Shown: piece after piece, positions 36,850 to 47,348 of the stretch
Position numbering within the stretch: the first letter of the stretch is position 1
How the letters are laid out: the number at the start of each line of letters is the position of its first letter
DNA from: Nitrospira sp. Ga0074138
Lineage (GTDB): Bacteria > Nitrospirota > Nitrospiria > Nitrospirales > Nitrospiraceae
NCBI GenBank assembly: GCA_001464735.1
Contig: LNDU01000047.1
Location: forward strand, 62,001-126,000
Length of the DNA: 64,000 bases
Direction: 5' to 3'
Translations under genes and position numbers: made by a program
The notes under the pieces: generated by a model
The model's input: the letters and a program-made list of their open reading frames with translations, nothing else
The model's database searches: none
Told to the model about the DNA's origin: nothing

Positions 36850-38262
36850 TTACTCTCCCTGAATCGGGATATACATGATATTTCCCTGGCGGTTCACGAG
36901 GAGGAGGGCGAGGTCGGTGGGTTTGAGCGGATCAGCGAGGCGTTGCAGTATCCCGAAACTGTTCACCTGCTGTCGGTTCAATTCCAGCACGACGTCGCCC
37001 GGCTGCAAGCCGGACGCTTCGGCGAGGCTGCCTTCTTCAATATCCGTCACCACCACACCGCTATTCACCGGCAAATCCATCTGGCGTGCCAACGGAGGCG
37101 TCACGTCATCGAAAACCACGCCCGCGAGGGGATGGACCGTCGATGCCGTCGATGATGCAGCCTGACTTTTCTTCGCCCGTTCACGCGGCGCTTCCTGAAT
37201 GACCAGGTCAGCCTGATAGCCCTTGCCATCCCGGATGAGATCCAGGCGATGTTTGCTGCCGATCGGGGATTGCGCCACCAAGTTCCTCAGCTGGCCGCTG
37301 TCCATAACATCGCGCCCGTCGAAGCGCACCACGACATCGCCTCGCTTCAAGCCGGCTCGTTCGGCCGACCCCTTGGATTGCACATCCGTCACGATCGCGC
37401 CTTTGACATCCGGTAGACGCAAAATTTTCCCCAGCGGAGGGCTGACATCTTGCGTCGAAGCCCCCAAAAATCCCCGCACCACGCGGCCCGTCTTAATGAG
37501 GCTCTGCATGGCCGCACGAGCCATGTTGCTGGGAATTGCAAACCCGACCCCCACGCTTCCGCCGGTGGGACTCGCAATCGCCGTGTTGATCCCGATCAGC
37601 TCGCCCTGGATGTTCACGAGCGCTCCGCCTGAATTCCCAGGGTTGATCGGGGCATCGGTCTGGATGAAGTCTTCGAAGTCCGCTACGCCGACGTCTGCGC
37701 GACCAACCGCACTTACGATGCCGAACGTGACGGTGCGGCTCAAGCCCAGCGGGTTCCCGATGGCGAGCACAAAGTCGCCGACGGCCAGATGGCTCGAATC
37801 CCCCCAGGTCGCAGTGGGCAGATTCGACGCGTGAATCTTCACTACCGCCACGTCGGTCTTTGGATCTGTCGCGACAACCTTCCCTTTGTATTGACGGCGA
37901 TCCGCCAGGATCACCTCCACATCGACGGCATCGGCGACCACGTGGTTATTCGTGATGATGTAGCCGTCTGGCGAGACAATCACCCCAGACCCCTGCCCAT
38001 ATTGGCGACGCGACGGAGGCTCTTTGAACAGCCCGAACGGCAAGGCTTCGTCGCTGAACGCCTGGTCGCGCACCATCACGGTTGACGCGATGCTCACCAC
38101 TGCCGGAATGACTTTATTCGCAGTACCTTTCACCTGACTTTGCAAGTCGGGACTGTTTACGGCGGGTATCTGCTGAGTGCCGGCCAATCCGGAAACTGGA
38201 AACGTCAGACTGCCCAGAACTCCCCAGATAACGATGTGAGTCAGAAGTCTGCTACGTTTCAC
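36850..38262 (-). CDS. HtrA/DegP (Do-family) periplasmic serine protease, second copy
   Basis: 470 residues with a signal peptide (to SGLAG). The triad is in ITNNHVVADAV (His), KTDVAVVKIHASN (Asp) and NPGNSGGALVN (Ser); two PDZ domains follow (GDVVVRFDGRDV; GDVVLELNRQQV). It starts with GTG at 38262 after GGGAG. It is convergent with the first HtrA block and clearly paralogous to it. Two copies suggest different substrates or regulation. Confidence 0.9.
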   Translation of the reverse strand: MKRSRLLTHIVIWGVLGSLTFPVSGLAGTQQIPAVNSPDLQSQVKGTANKVIPAVVSIASTVMVRDQAFSDEALPFGLFKEPPSRRQYGQGSGVIVSPDGYIITNNHVVADAVDVEVILADRRQYKGKVVATDPKTDVAVVKIHASNLPTATWGDSSHLAVGDFVLAIGNPLGLSRTVTFGIVSAVGRADVGVADFEDFIQTDAPINPGNSGGALVNIQGELIGINTAIASPTGGSVGVGFAIPSNMARAAMQSLIKTGRVVRGFLGASTQDVSPPLGKILRLPDVKGAIVTDVQSKGSAERAGLKRGDVVVRFDGRDVMDSGQLRNLVAQSPIGSKHRLDLIRDGKGYQADLVIQEAPRERAKKSQAASSTASTVHPLAGVVFDDVTPPLARQMDLPVNSGVVVTDIEEGSLAEASGLQPGDVVLELNRQQVNSFGILQRLADPLKPTDLALLLVNRQGNIMYIPIQGE

Positions 38263-38551
38263 CGATACGCATCTCCCATGAGAGTTTGTGCTGCGTTCAT
38301 AACAATGCCGTTGGCCAGCCTATCATGCACAACTCGCTCACGCATTCATAATTCGATATGACATCAGCAATAGCTTACGGGCATGATAGTACCACCCTCA
38401 GGCAGGGTGTAAATACTGTCCCGGCCTTGGCAGCAACTCCAGCCGATTCGAAGCCGCCAGTAGTGAGTTGGTCGCCCAGCGAACCAGTGTGCTACGATCA
38501 CCATCGACTCTTATTCACTGTACGATTTGGCTGTTATCCAAGAGGTAGACC

Positions 38552-39289
38552 ATGCCACACCGCGCGAGCTTCGCTGCCTTTCTTCTGTTGACGACGGCGT
38601 CAGGAATTCTTGTCTCCCCTGGGCTTGCTGAAGAAAGCAAGTTTGGAACCCCCAAGGGGGATGAAGGCACCAGGATTTTTAAAGCCACTGAGCACCCCTT
38701 TTACAGCGGCGAATTTCGCCTCAAGGGTGATCGGGCAACGCTCGTTGGAAGCATGGGTGATACGACGCCCTGGGATCATCTGGACTATGCGGGCAAACAC
38801 CTGAATGCGGTGAAAGGAACGATTGAGATCGAGGTAAACGAACACACCAACCAGGGACGAGTGGTGGCCGAATTCGTCGAGGGAGCTGACCAGTATCGCG
38901 TGATGCTCGATCGATTTGCCGCAAAAGCTCCCTTTCAAAGCGGCGGTATCGCCACCAGAATCTACGAACATGGGGATTCCAATAATGGCGATCCGCTCTA
39001 TCCGAAAACCTGGTTGTACCTGGGTGGCTGGGGTACGGCGACGATGTATAAGAATGACCAGGTGCTCTACAAAGACTATGACGCACACTTCATGGTCATG
39101 GAGCGGTCTCGCGATCCAAAGACGCATGAGGTCCACTACCCGGTCAAACGCACTATGCCCGGTGGCGAAACCGATCCTGCCGGCATGGAAATCGATCTCT
39201 GGGTACGGTCGAAGGAACAAAACACGAACAATTTCCCCCCATTTGAAACGTTCGTCCATCTCTGTTGGGAAGAAGTCACCTGGCGCTAA
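38552..39289 (+). CDS. Exported protein of unknown function
   Basis: 245 residues with a signal peptide (to PGLAEE). The mature part is beta-rich with acidic loops (HPFYSGEFRLKGDRATLVGS; VKGTIEIEVNEHTNQGRVVAEF; YLGGWGTATMYKNDQVLYKD). I do not recognise the family. It ends 2 bases before the next gene, which is also exported, so the two were probably an operon. Confidence 0.6.
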   Translation: MPHRASFAAFLLLTTASGILVSPGLAEESKFGTPKGDEGTRIFKATEHPFYSGEFRLKGDRATLVGSMGDTTPWDHLDYAGKHLNAVKGTIEIEVNEHTNQGRVVAEFVEGADQYRVMLDRFAAKAPFQSGGIATRIYEHGDSNNGDPLYPKTWLYLGGWGTATMYKNDQVLYKDYDAHFMVMERSRDPKTHEVHYPVKRTMPGGETDPAGMEIDLWVRSKEQNTNNFPPFETFVHLCWEEVTWR

Positions 39290-39291
39290 GG

Positions 39292-39950
39292 ATGAGTACA
39301 TCTCTTCAACGGCTTCTTTTGATTACCATCCTGTTGCTAGCTGTGCCGGCAGTTGGGTACGGACTTGAGAGCACGACCCATGTGTGGACCTTTGACAATG
39401 ATCCACCGGAGACTCTTCCCCCTGAATTTCAGATAGGGACCTTGTTTGATGGGAGGCCGGCCGGGAAGTGGAAGGTGATTGAAACCGAACGAGCGAAGAG
39501 TTCACCTCGCGTGCTCGGGCAGCTCATGGGAAAGGGCGCGGAGCACGCGTATAAGACGCTGTTCATTAACGGGATCAAGGCGTCCGACCTCGCTCTCCAC
39601 GTCTCATTCTTACCAATCGACGGCAAAGCCGATATGGGAGGCGGCCTGATCTGGCGGGCCACAGACGACCGCAACTACTACCTGACAAGGGCCAATCCGC
39701 TGGAGCAGAATATTCGAATCTATCGGGTCGTGAATGGTGTCCGGCAGATGCTCAAGAACTTCGACCACATGTCCGGCAGTGGCATACCCTCCGCGTCATT
39801 GCAAAAGGGTGCCAGGTCCAAGTCTTCTTTGACGACAAGCAGGTATTTGACTTGTGTGATCAGACCTTCTCAACCGGCCAGGTTGGACACTGGACCAAAT
39901 CTGATGCCGTCACCTATTTCGATGATTTGAACCTCAAGATTGCGCAATGA
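39292..39950 (+). pseudogene. Exported concanavalin/DUF1080-like protein, frameshifted
   Basis: The ATG at 39292 starts a signal peptide and a beta-rich domain (TTHVWTFDNDPPETLPPEF; GGGLIWRATDDRNYYLTR). At about 39780 the frame breaks after FDHMSGSG, and a second frame continues sensibly with WHTLRVIAKGCQVQVFFDD and ends TYFDDLNLKIAQ at 39950. One missing base explains it. The repaired protein would be about 219 residues and resembles sugar-binding or glycosidase-like beta-sandwich domains (weak). A real frameshift or an assembly error. Confidence 0.6.
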
Positions 39951-40045
39951 GCAGAGTGCGCATGCCTTCTCGTTGATATTACCTCTATCTACTTTCAACC
40001 ACCGATCCCAGGCCTACGCATCTGTGACAAATCACGGCTTTCCCC

Positions 40046-40375
40046 TCATGTCCTGGGAGCATACATGATGACGATCATGCCACCCAAACAGAGGATGGCT
40101 CCTATCGCGTCATAGCGATCCGGCCGAACTCCGTCGATACCCCACCCCCATAGTAAGGACAAGACGATGAACATTCCACCGTACGCAGCATAGACGCGCC
40201 CAAAGTGAGCCGGCTGCATGGTTGGGATGATCCCATAAAGAATCAGAATAACGGCACCTATCGCCGCATACATCCACGGGTGCCCCTCTCTGAGCGTCAG
40301 CCAGATCAAATACCCGCCGCCGATTTCACACAAGCCGGCAAGCACAAAAAGTCCGAGAGAAACCGGAACTGACAT
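40046..40375 (-). CDS. ynfA: UPF0060 (YnfA) membrane protein
   Basis: 109 residues, four hydrophobic helices with the family motifs [30 protein letters not shown] and [18 protein letters not shown]. The YnfA family is related to small multidrug-resistance transporters; function is uncertain. It is the last gene of the minus-strand copper block, 29 bases after copB. Confidence 0.9.
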   Translation of the reverse strand: MSVPVSLGLFVLAGLCEIGGGYLIWLTLREGHPWMYAAIGAVILILYGIIPTMQPAHFGRVYAAYGGMFIVLSLLWGWGIDGVRPDRYDAIGAILCLGGMIVIMYAPRT

Positions 40376-40404
40376 GGAGACCTCCCTCGCTCAGATGGCC
40401 CTGA

Positions 40405-41289
40405 TCAGAACCAGGCCCTCAGTCCCACCACGAATCGTAGCTGGCTTGGGTCACCGCCTTGCTGCCGCACCAGCGTCGCCGTCTGACCGAAGCTTCGGTC
40501 GAGTGACAGGCCGATATACGGGGCAAACTTCCGATGAATTTCGTAGCGCAGGCGAACCCCGAATTCCAGGTTATTCAACCCTGAACCAGTCGTAAACTCT
40601 TCGACCCGCTGGATTGCCATGTTTGTTTGGAAGCGACCTTGCAGGATCAGTCGTTGCGTAAGCAAAAAATCCTTCGTGTACGAGAGACGTGCTGAAACGG
40701 CCCCTCGCTGATCAATAAACAGAGAGGACTCGAACTCATAGTTGTAGGGGACGATGCCCTGAATCCCGATTACGCCCAAGCCACGCGTGACGTTATGATT
40801 TCGAAACGATTGGGTTTCCATTCGGCCACCGACTTGAATGTCGTAATGTTTCCACAGGAACCGGCCATAGAGCAGTTGGAAATCAACGTCGTAGTCCGCT
40901 TTGAAGGCCGTATCCTGCTGACCTTCGCTCTTAAACCACAGCCGGTTGTAATCCCCTCCGTACCAACCTTCAATGTCCCATCGGTAGTCACTGTTGTTTC
41001 CGTCTCTGCCAGTGCGAGGCCGATATTCGAGGACGTCGATCAATGTGAACAGACGATGTTCCTGGTCATTCACGGGATTGGGCCAACCCTGTTGCGGCAC
41101 TAGGTTCGCTATGGTCCGGGCACGCTCCGGCAGAGGCGCGACTGTCGGAGACCTGCCTGTGCCGGTAGCCCTGTCTCCTAGTGCGGATTCAGCCAAGACG
41201 CTGGTCGTGCCGAGACATGCGCTCAGCACCCACACTGCGAGCGTGACACGACCGGCCTGGGACATGAGACGCACCGGGGCTTCTCCCAC
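40405..41289 (-). CDS. copB: Copper-resistance outer-membrane protein CopB
   Basis: 294 residues with a signal peptide (to VLAES). The CopB domain is clear: LFTLIDVLEYRPRTGRDGN, WDIEGWYGGDYNRLWFKSEG, VPYNYEFESSLFIDQRGAV, FAPYIGLSLDRSFGQTA and a final Phe. The typical Met-rich N-terminal repeats of CopB are absent here. It lies in the outer membrane and works with the multicopper oxidase encoded just upstream (3-base gap). Confidence 0.88.
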   Translation of the reverse strand: MGEAPVRLMSQAGRVTLAVWVLSACLGTTSVLAESALGDRATGTGRSPTVAPLPERARTIANLVPQQGWPNPVNDQEHRLFTLIDVLEYRPRTGRDGNNSDYRWDIEGWYGGDYNRLWFKSEGQQDTAFKADYDVDFQLLYGRFLWKHYDIQVGGRMETQSFRNHNVTRGLGVIGIQGIVPYNYEFESSLFIDQRGAVSARLSYTKDFLLTQRLILQGRFQTNMAIQRVEEFTTGSGLNNLEFGVRLRYEIHRKFAPYIGLSLDRSFGQTATLVRQQGGDPSQLRFVVGLRAWF

Positions 41290-41292
41290 TCG

Positions 41293-43110
41293 TTAGGCAG
41301 AGACCTTGACGACTCTGAACATTCCCGCTTCCATGTGCATGAGAAGGTGGCAGTGGAAGGCCCACGACCCAGGTGCATCGGCGCTGACCATAACCGACAA
41401 CCGTTCCGCCGGTTTGACGACCACGGTGTGTTTTCGTGGAAGGTACGCCCCTGATCCGTTTTCGAGCTGCATCCACATCCCGTGCAGGTGGAGCGGATGC
41501 TCCATCATCGTGTCGTTGACGAACGTGAATCGTACACGCTCACCATAGCGAACACGAATGGGCTCCGGTGCATCCGAATACTTCTTGCCATCGAATGACC
41601 ACATATAACGTTGCATGTGACCGGTGAGATGAATTTCAATCTCCCGTTCCGGCGCTCGTTGGTCTCGATACGGCGTGAGACTTTTCAAGTCGGTGTAGAC
41701 GAGGATACGCCTGGAGCTCTGTTCGAATCCTTTACCCGATTCGTGCATCCGATTTTTCGAATACTCAGCCACCGTTTGGTTGCCGGTTCCGTGGTGATCG
41801 GGGCCATGCTTAACTGGTATCGAACCTAAGATCGGTGAACGATCTCGACCATGGCTCTCCGGAGCATATTTCATATCTTCACCATGCATCGGGCCATGAT
41901 CGTTCGGATCACCAGGAAGATTCATGCTGGACCTTTTCATGACATGGCCAGTATGGCCGTTGCCGTGATCCGCCATTCCCATATCTTCCATGGTTCGAAG
42001 CGGTCGGACACGGCGTTCCGGAATCTCCCCTTCCATTCCAGACCGAGGGGCGAGCGTTCCGCGAGCATAGCCGCTCCGATCCATGGTTTCCGCAAAGATC
42101 GTGTACGCACGGTCCTCGGTTGCCTGGACAATAACATCGTAGGTTTCTGCAGGACCAAAACGAAACTCTTCAACAGTAACCGGCTGGATGTTCTGGCCGT
42201 CAGCCTGCACCACCGTCATCGTCAAACCAGGAATGCGAACATCAAAAAACGTCATTGCGGCGGCATTGATGAAACGCAGCCGCACCCGTTCGCCCGGACG
42301 AAAGAGGCCAATCCAGTTCTGAGCAGGTGGCAATCCATTCATCAGGTACGTGAAGGTCGAGGCGGTGACGTCGGCGAAGTCCGTCGGGTCCATTCGCATC
42401 TCGTCCCACATCGCGTAATTCCGCAGCGCAGGCCAGAGTCCCCATCTTACTGCGTCTGCAAGAAACTCCCGCGCATCGCGCTTTTGGAAGTTGTAGTAGC
42501 CCGAGAATTTCTTGAGGTTGTCCAGCATAACCTCAGCGGACTCTTCGCTCCACTCAGAGAGCATCACGACATAGTCTCGGTCATACTGAAAGGGCTCCGG
42601 CTCGATGGGGTCGAGAATCATCGCCCCGTACATGCCTTGCAATTCTTGACCACCAGAATGGCTGTGATACCAGTAGGTTCCGCTCTGTTTGACGGGAAAT
42701 CGATAGGTGAACGTAGTTCCTGGCTCAATGCCGCTGAAACTAACCCCTGGCACACCATCCATGTGCGAAGGTAACAGGATTCCATGCCAGTGAATCGAGG
42801 AGACCTCTTTGAGATGGTTCGTGACGTTGAGGGTTACTTCTTGGCCTTCCCTTAAACGGATGAGAGGACCTGGAATCGTCCCGTTGATCAGGACGGCCAT
42901 GCCGGTTTGCCCGTCCAGAGCAAACGACCGTTCGCTGATCACCAGCTCGATCAACTCACCACTAAGCGTCGAAATGTCCGGACGGGGACGAGCGGGGGAT
43001 AGCAACGGATGACTCGCGCAGGAGGCAAGGAGCGGCTGGAGTCCAGCAAGCAACCCCAGTGCTCCTGCCCGCTTCAGCAAGAGGCGTCTCGATATCACCT
43101 CATCATTCAT
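41293..43110 (-). CDS. copA: Copper-resistance multicopper oxidase CopA
   Basis: 605 residues with a twin-arginine signal (SRRLLLKRAG). Copper ligands are in HWHGILLPSHMDG, YWYHSHSGGQELQG, HPLHLHGMWM and WAFHCHLLMHMEAGM, the four blocks of types 1, 2 and 3 copper. A Met/His/Asp-rich insertion (about 375-440; MGMADHGNGHTGHVMK) probably binds extra Cu(I). The enzyme oxidises Cu(I) to the less toxic Cu(II) in the periplasm. It is in an operon with the copper ATPase upstream and copB downstream. Confidence 0.9.
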   Translation of the reverse strand: MNDEVISRRLLLKRAGALGLLAGLQPLLASCASHPLLSPARPRPDISTLSGELIELVISERSFALDGQTGMAVLINGTIPGPLIRLREGQEVTLNVTNHLKEVSSIHWHGILLPSHMDGVPGVSFSGIEPGTTFTYRFPVKQSGTYWYHSHSGGQELQGMYGAMILDPIEPEPFQYDRDYVVMLSEWSEESAEVMLDNLKKFSGYYNFQKRDAREFLADAVRWGLWPALRNYAMWDEMRMDPTDFADVTASTFTYLMNGLPPAQNWIGLFRPGERVRLRFINAAAMTFFDVRIPGLTMTVVQADGQNIQPVTVEEFRFGPAETYDVIVQATEDRAYTIFAETMDRSGYARGTLAPRSGMEGEIPERRVRPLRTMEDMGMADHGNGHTGHVMKRSSMNLPGDPNDHGPMHGEDMKYAPESHGRDRSPILGSIPVKHGPDHHGTGNQTVAEYSKNRMHESGKGFEQSSRRILVYTDLKSLTPYRDQRAPEREIEIHLTGHMQRYMWSFDGKKYSDAPEPIRVRYGERVRFTFVNDTMMEHPLHLHGMWMQLENGSGAYLPRKHTVVVKPAERLSVMVSADAPGSWAFHCHLLMHMEAGMFRVVKVSA

Positions 43111-43138
43111 CTTCGATGAGCGGTAGGCCCAAGGGTTA

Positions 43139-45874
43139 TTAGAGCTCCAGTTTTCGTAGACGGAGTGCGTTGGCGATCACCGATACGGAACTAAACGTCA
43201 TGGCGGCACTCGCGATCATTGGGCTCAAAAGCACCCCAACGAACGGGTAGAGGATCCCAGCGGCAATGGGAACCCCGAGGATGTTGTAAATGAACGCAAA
43301 GAACATATTCTGCCGGATGTTGCGCATCGTCCCTCTGCTCAACCGGCGCGCCCGCACGATGGCACGGAGGTCGCCTTTCACCAACGTCACCCCCGCGCTT
43401 TCCATGGCCACATCGGTCCCGGTTCCCATGGCAATCCCCACCTGTGCCTGCGCCAAGGCCGGTGCATCGTTGATCCCGTCGCCCGCCATCGCCACGACAT
43501 GGCCTTCTGATTGGAACCGTTTGATAACCGCCGTCTTCTGCTCAGGCAACACGTCGGCATGGACATCATCGATATGTAGCCGCCGTGCCACCGCCTCCGC
43601 GGTCGTCCGATTGTCGCCGGTGAGCATCACGATTCGCAGACCTTCCTTGTGCAGGAGATCAATGGCCTCCGGCGTGGTGGACTTGACCGGATCAGCCACA
43701 CCCAGCAACCCTGCCGGCTTGCCGTCGATCGCCGCGAACATCACGGTTTGGCCCTCAAGTCTCAAAGGTTCAGCCTGCGCCAACAAGGCCGTCGTCTCGA
43801 TGTTCGACTCGTTGAGAAACAGCGCTGTCCCCACGGTCACCACACGGCCCTCAACCGTCCCCGTAACTCCTTTCCCCGTAAGCGAACGAAAATCCTGTGC
43901 CTTCGCGGGAACGATTCCCCTGTCTCGTGCACCAGACACGATCGCCGCCGCCAAGGGATGCTCGCTGCCTTGCTCCAACCCAGCTACTAACTTCAGAAGC
44001 TCCGTCTCGCGAAAGTCCGGTAACGGAGCGACCGTCATGAGACGAGGCTTGCCCTCCGTCAACGTGCCAGTTTTGTCTACAACGAGAATATCCACCTTTG
44101 CCAAGGTCTCCAACGCTTCCGCGTTTCGGATCAACACCCCTGCCGTCGCGCCACGCCCGGTACCGACCATGATCGACATGGGCGTCGCAAGCCCCAATGC
44201 ACAAGGACAGGCGATGATCAACACCGCAACCGCATTGAGCAAGGCATAGGCCATCCGAGGTTCCGGGCCGTAGATCGCCCAAATCACGAAGGTGATGAGG
44301 GCAACGAGGATCACGATCGGCACAAAATACCCAGCCACAACATCAGCCAATCGTTGAATCGGTGCGCGCGTGCGCTGCGCTTCGCTGACCATGCGGACAA
44401 TTTGGGAGAGCAACGTCTCGCGACCGACTCGCTCGGCCCGCATGACGAAACTGCCCGTTCCATTGACGGTCGCCCCCACCACTTTCTGCCCTGCTCGCTT
44501 TTCCACGGGAATCGATTCACCGGTGACCATCGATTCGTCGACGGTACTCATCCCATCCACCACCACTCCATCGACGGGTATCTTCTCACCTGGTCGGACG
44601 CGTAATTGGTCCCCCACCTGGACCTGGTCCAATGGAATATCCTCTTCGCGACCATCAGCCCGAACAATCCGCGCTGTTTTCGGTGCCAGCCCCAAGAGCG
44701 CCTTGAGAGCACTACTGGTTCGACTCCGCGCCCGTAATTCCAGCACCTGCCCCAACAAAACCAGCGCGATGATGGCTACCGCTGGTTCAAAGTAGACGGC
44801 GAGCTCTCCGCCGTGACCACGGAACGAATCAGGGAATAGGCCTGGCGCGAGAGTCGCTACGACGCTGTAGAGATAGGCCGCACCGGTACCAAGACCGATG
44901 AGGGTAAACATATTAAGGTGGCGATTGACGAGCGAGGCCCACGCTCGTTCAAACAACGGCCACCCGACCCAGAACACGACCGGCGTCGCCAGCACGAACT
45001 GAAACCAGACCAGTGCTCTTCCTGAAAAAAAGTGCTGCAACGGCTGATTCGGCATCATCTCGGAAATCATCAACGCCAGGATGGGCAAGCCAAGCACAAC
45101 ACTCTGCCAAAATCGGCGAGTCATATCGACCAGCTCAGGATTGGCCTCTTCCATCGTCACCGTACGCGGCTCCAAGGCCATCCCACAGATCGAGCAACTC
45201 CCAGGATCAGCCTGCACAATTTCTGGATGCATGGGACAGGTATATTCGGTCCGCGTGCTCGCAACAGTCACGTCCGCTGGCTCCAGCGCCATCCCACAGA
45301 CAGGGCAGGCGCCCGGTTTGGTTTCCGACACCTCAGGATCCATCGGGCAGACATATTGGACGCTGCCGCCGGCTGGGGCAGGCATCGGCTTCGGAATGCG
45401 CTGGTCAGGCGGGGTCAGATAATAGTTGGAATCGGCTCTGAATTTTTCTAGACATCGAGTGGCACAGAAGTAATACTTCTTTCCTCGGTATTCATAGGAA
45501 CCGGCTGCAGTGGCCGGTTGCACCGTCATGCCGCACACAGGATCGATCTCACCTGGCGTCGCCTGCACCATCATCGGCAGCGGCTTTCGTGGAGCCGGCA
45601 TCGTGACGAGAGTGAGCGATTTCTTGCTCAGCGCCCGGTCGGGGTCGGCGCGAAATCGTTCTAGGCAGGATGTCCCACAGAAATAGTAGGTCGTGCCTTT
45701 ATGGTCATACCGACCGGCCGCCTTGGCCGGATCGACGGTCATTCCGCAGATGGGGTCGATCTCCTGCTTACCGTGGGTGTGCGACTGACCTTGGGTATGT
45801 TGACTATCCTCAGTCATGCGGTCATGTCCTTCATGCTGCGTCCCGCAGCAGCCGCTAGACGATTTATGAATCAT
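43139..45874 (-). CDS. Copper-type P1B ATPase with YHS and heavy-metal-binding domains
   Basis: About 911 residues. The N-terminus carries two YHS domains ([40 protein letters not shown]) and two short CxxC modules (YVCPMDPEV...[15 protein letters not shown]...CSICGM). The core has the metal motif [23 protein letters not shown] and [10 protein letters not shown], all of P1B-1 Cu(I) exporters. No classical CxxC HMA domain is present. ATG at 45874 follows GGAG. It would pump copper from the cytosol to the periplasmic oxidase encoded next. Confidence 0.92.
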   Translation of the reverse strand: MIHKSSSGCCGTQHEGHDRMTEDSQHTQGQSHTHGKQEIDPICGMTVDPAKAAGRYDHKGTTYYFCGTSCLERFRADPDRALSKKSLTLVTMPAPRKPLPMMVQATPGEIDPVCGMTVQPATAAGSYEYRGKKYYFCATRCLEKFRADSNYYLTPPDQRIPKPMPAPAGGSVQYVCPMDPEVSETKPGACPVCGMALEPADVTVASTRTEYTCPMHPEIVQADPGSCSICGMALEPRTVTMEEANPELVDMTRRFWQSVVLGLPILALMISEMMPNQPLQHFFSGRALVWFQFVLATPVVFWVGWPLFERAWASLVNRHLNMFTLIGLGTGAAYLYSVVATLAPGLFPDSFRGHGGELAVYFEPAVAIIALVLLGQVLELRARSRTSSALKALLGLAPKTARIVRADGREEDIPLDQVQVGDQLRVRPGEKIPVDGVVVDGMSTVDESMVTGESIPVEKRAGQKVVGATVNGTGSFVMRAERVGRETLLSQIVRMVSEAQRTRAPIQRLADVVAGYFVPIVILVALITFVIWAIYGPEPRMAYALLNAVAVLIIACPCALGLATPMSIMVGTGRGATAGVLIRNAEALETLAKVDILVVDKTGTLTEGKPRLMTVAPLPDFRETELLKLVAGLEQGSEHPLAAAIVSGARDRGIVPAKAQDFRSLTGKGVTGTVEGRVVTVGTALFLNESNIETTALLAQAEPLRLEGQTVMFAAIDGKPAGLLGVADPVKSTTPEAIDLLHKEGLRIVMLTGDNRTTAEAVARRLHIDDVHADVLPEQKTAVIKRFQSEGHVVAMAGDGINDAPALAQAQVGIAMGTGTDVAMESAGVTLVKGDLRAIVRARRLSRGTMRNIRQNMFFAFIYNILGVPIAAGILYPFVGVLLSPMIASAAMTFSSVSVIANALRLRKLEL

Positions 45875-46043
45875 GCGTCTTACTCCTTTCATTTTATCCG
45901 GTACGGTTACTTATTGTCGCGTTCAGAATTACAGACGGAACGGGCCGTCAAATATTACAGAGAACACGATGGGCGATAAGAACACGTTGAAAAATCTAAG
46001 AAAACAAGGGAAAGAGGCGCAACGCTTGTAAGCGGTGTGGTGG

Positions 46044-46601
46044 CTATCCGCAAGTGCAGTTGAGGCAGCCGTGTTTACTACAGATCCCACAGGCACCTTC
46101 AAGGGAGTTTCGTAAGGACTGGCGAGCTCTGTGCAAGCGAACGGTAAGGTTGTTCCGTGATACCTTGAGATCTTTCGCCACCAGTTCCGGCGATTCACCG
46201 TCGAGATCGATGCGCTTAATGAGTTCCGCGTAGTTCCCGCGGAGACCCGGAAGGAGACGGTGAAGGCAGACGCATGCGGTAGCCCGTACCTCATCGAGCG
46301 GCAGCGCTTGATGATCACCGGAAATGGTCGATTCTTCCAGAAAGGCTTGATTACGACGGGCCTCAGCTCCCAATGCACGATAATAATCGGCGACCGCATG
46401 GCGAAGAATGCGGTAAAACCAGGCAACCGCGCTTTCCTCCTTATGCAATGAGTGAGCGCTAGCAACCGCTTGCGTAAGGCTTTGCTGAAGGATATCGTCC
46501 ACGAGAGTCGCTTCGCCTACTCTGCGTCGAATAAACTGCCTGAAGGCGGACTCGTTCTCCAAGAGTCGTTGAATGATCCCGTTGGCTCTCACCTCCGCCA
46601 T
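46044..46601 (-). CDS. ECF sigma factor with Cys-rich C-terminal tail (CorE-like)
   Basis: About 185 residues. Region 2 (FIRRRVGEATLVDDILQQSL; WFYRILRHAVADYYRAL) and region 4 (GESPELVAKDLKVSRNNLTV, then LHRARQSLR) are complete. After region 4 comes CGICSKHGCLNCTCG, giving Cx2Cx4Cx2CxC. No anti-sigma gene adjoins it. In Myxococcus, CorE-type ECF factors carry a Cys-rich tail that senses copper directly. Position between a DsbA-like gene and the copper ATPase makes control of the copper block likely (inference). ATG at 46601 preferred to TTG at 46607. Confidence 0.85.
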   Translation of the reverse strand: MAEVRANGIIQRLLENESAFRQFIRRRVGEATLVDDILQQSLTQAVASAHSLHKEESAVAWFYRILRHAVADYYRALGAEARRNQAFLEESTISGDHQALPLDEVRATACVCLHRLLPGLRGNYAELIKRIDLDGESPELVAKDLKVSRNNLTVRLHRARQSLRNSLEGACGICSKHGCLNCTCG

Positions 46602-46610
46602 TACCAACCG

Positions 46611-47267
46611 CTACTTCTTCAGGTCCGCTTCGAGAATGCTCCGGATAATGGTCACGACATTCTCAGGTGTCATGTTCGCACCATCGACCTTGATATTCCC
46701 GTCCAGCAGGAGCGACGGCGTGGACGACACCTTGATCCGTTCGCCCCATCGACGCCCCTCTTCGAACAGCTTGGCCGGCTTTCCACTTTCTATTCCCATT
46801 TCGAACATGTTGACGTCCAACCCGACCTCCCTGATCAACATGGCGCGAATGGAACGATCCAGCACCCCATCGAGCTTTTCCTTGTGAATGATGCGGAACA
46901 AGACGGCCTTCATCTGATCGCCTTTGCCCATCAGCTTCGCCTGCTCATACATGTCAAACGGGGTCGGCAGCTTCCCGGGAATCACGGGAAATCCGACCAT
47001 GGTGACCTCGACCTTATTCCCAAATTCCTTCAGTAGCAGAGGGACCCCTGTCTCCTCGAAGTGATGACAATGCGGGCAATAGAAATCCGCAAATTCGATC
47101 ACCTTCACCTTGCCTGGTTGATGAGTCGACGGCTCATCCTTGAGGATCTCGAACTTGCCCTTCAGTTCCGGCTTGTCCACAGCGGCACTCACCGGTGCAT
47201 GCACAAACCCAATCGCACTCACAACTACAAGCACACACGTCCAGATCGACATCGTCCGACCGTTCAT
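46611..47267 (-). CDS. DsbA-family thiol:disulfide oxidoreductase
   Basis: 218 residues with a signal peptide (to VSAAVDK) and a thioredoxin-fold domain: active-site FADFYCPHCHHFEE (CPHC) and the cis-Pro loop SSTPSLLLDG, with the helical insertion between them. It would catalyse disulfide formation in the periplasm. GAAAGGAG precedes the ATG. It lies 9 bases upstream of the sigma gene, so disulfide chemistry and copper response are linked in one operon. Confidence 0.88.
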   Translation of the reverse strand: MNGRTMSIWTCVLVVVSAIGFVHAPVSAAVDKPELKGKFEILKDEPSTHQPGKVKVIEFADFYCPHCHHFEETGVPLLLKEFGNKVEVTMVGFPVIPGKLPTPFDMYEQAKLMGKGDQMKAVLFRIIHKEKLDGVLDRSIRAMLIREVGLDVNMFEMGIESGKPAKLFEEGRRWGERIKVSSTPSLLLDGNIKVDGANMTPENVVTIIRSILEADLKK

Positions 47268-47348
47268 CTGAAACTCCTTTCACGAGTAAATAGTCGTGCC
47301 CCATTATAGCGGATGGAGCACCTCCTTGTGCTCTGTTATACTCTTGTC

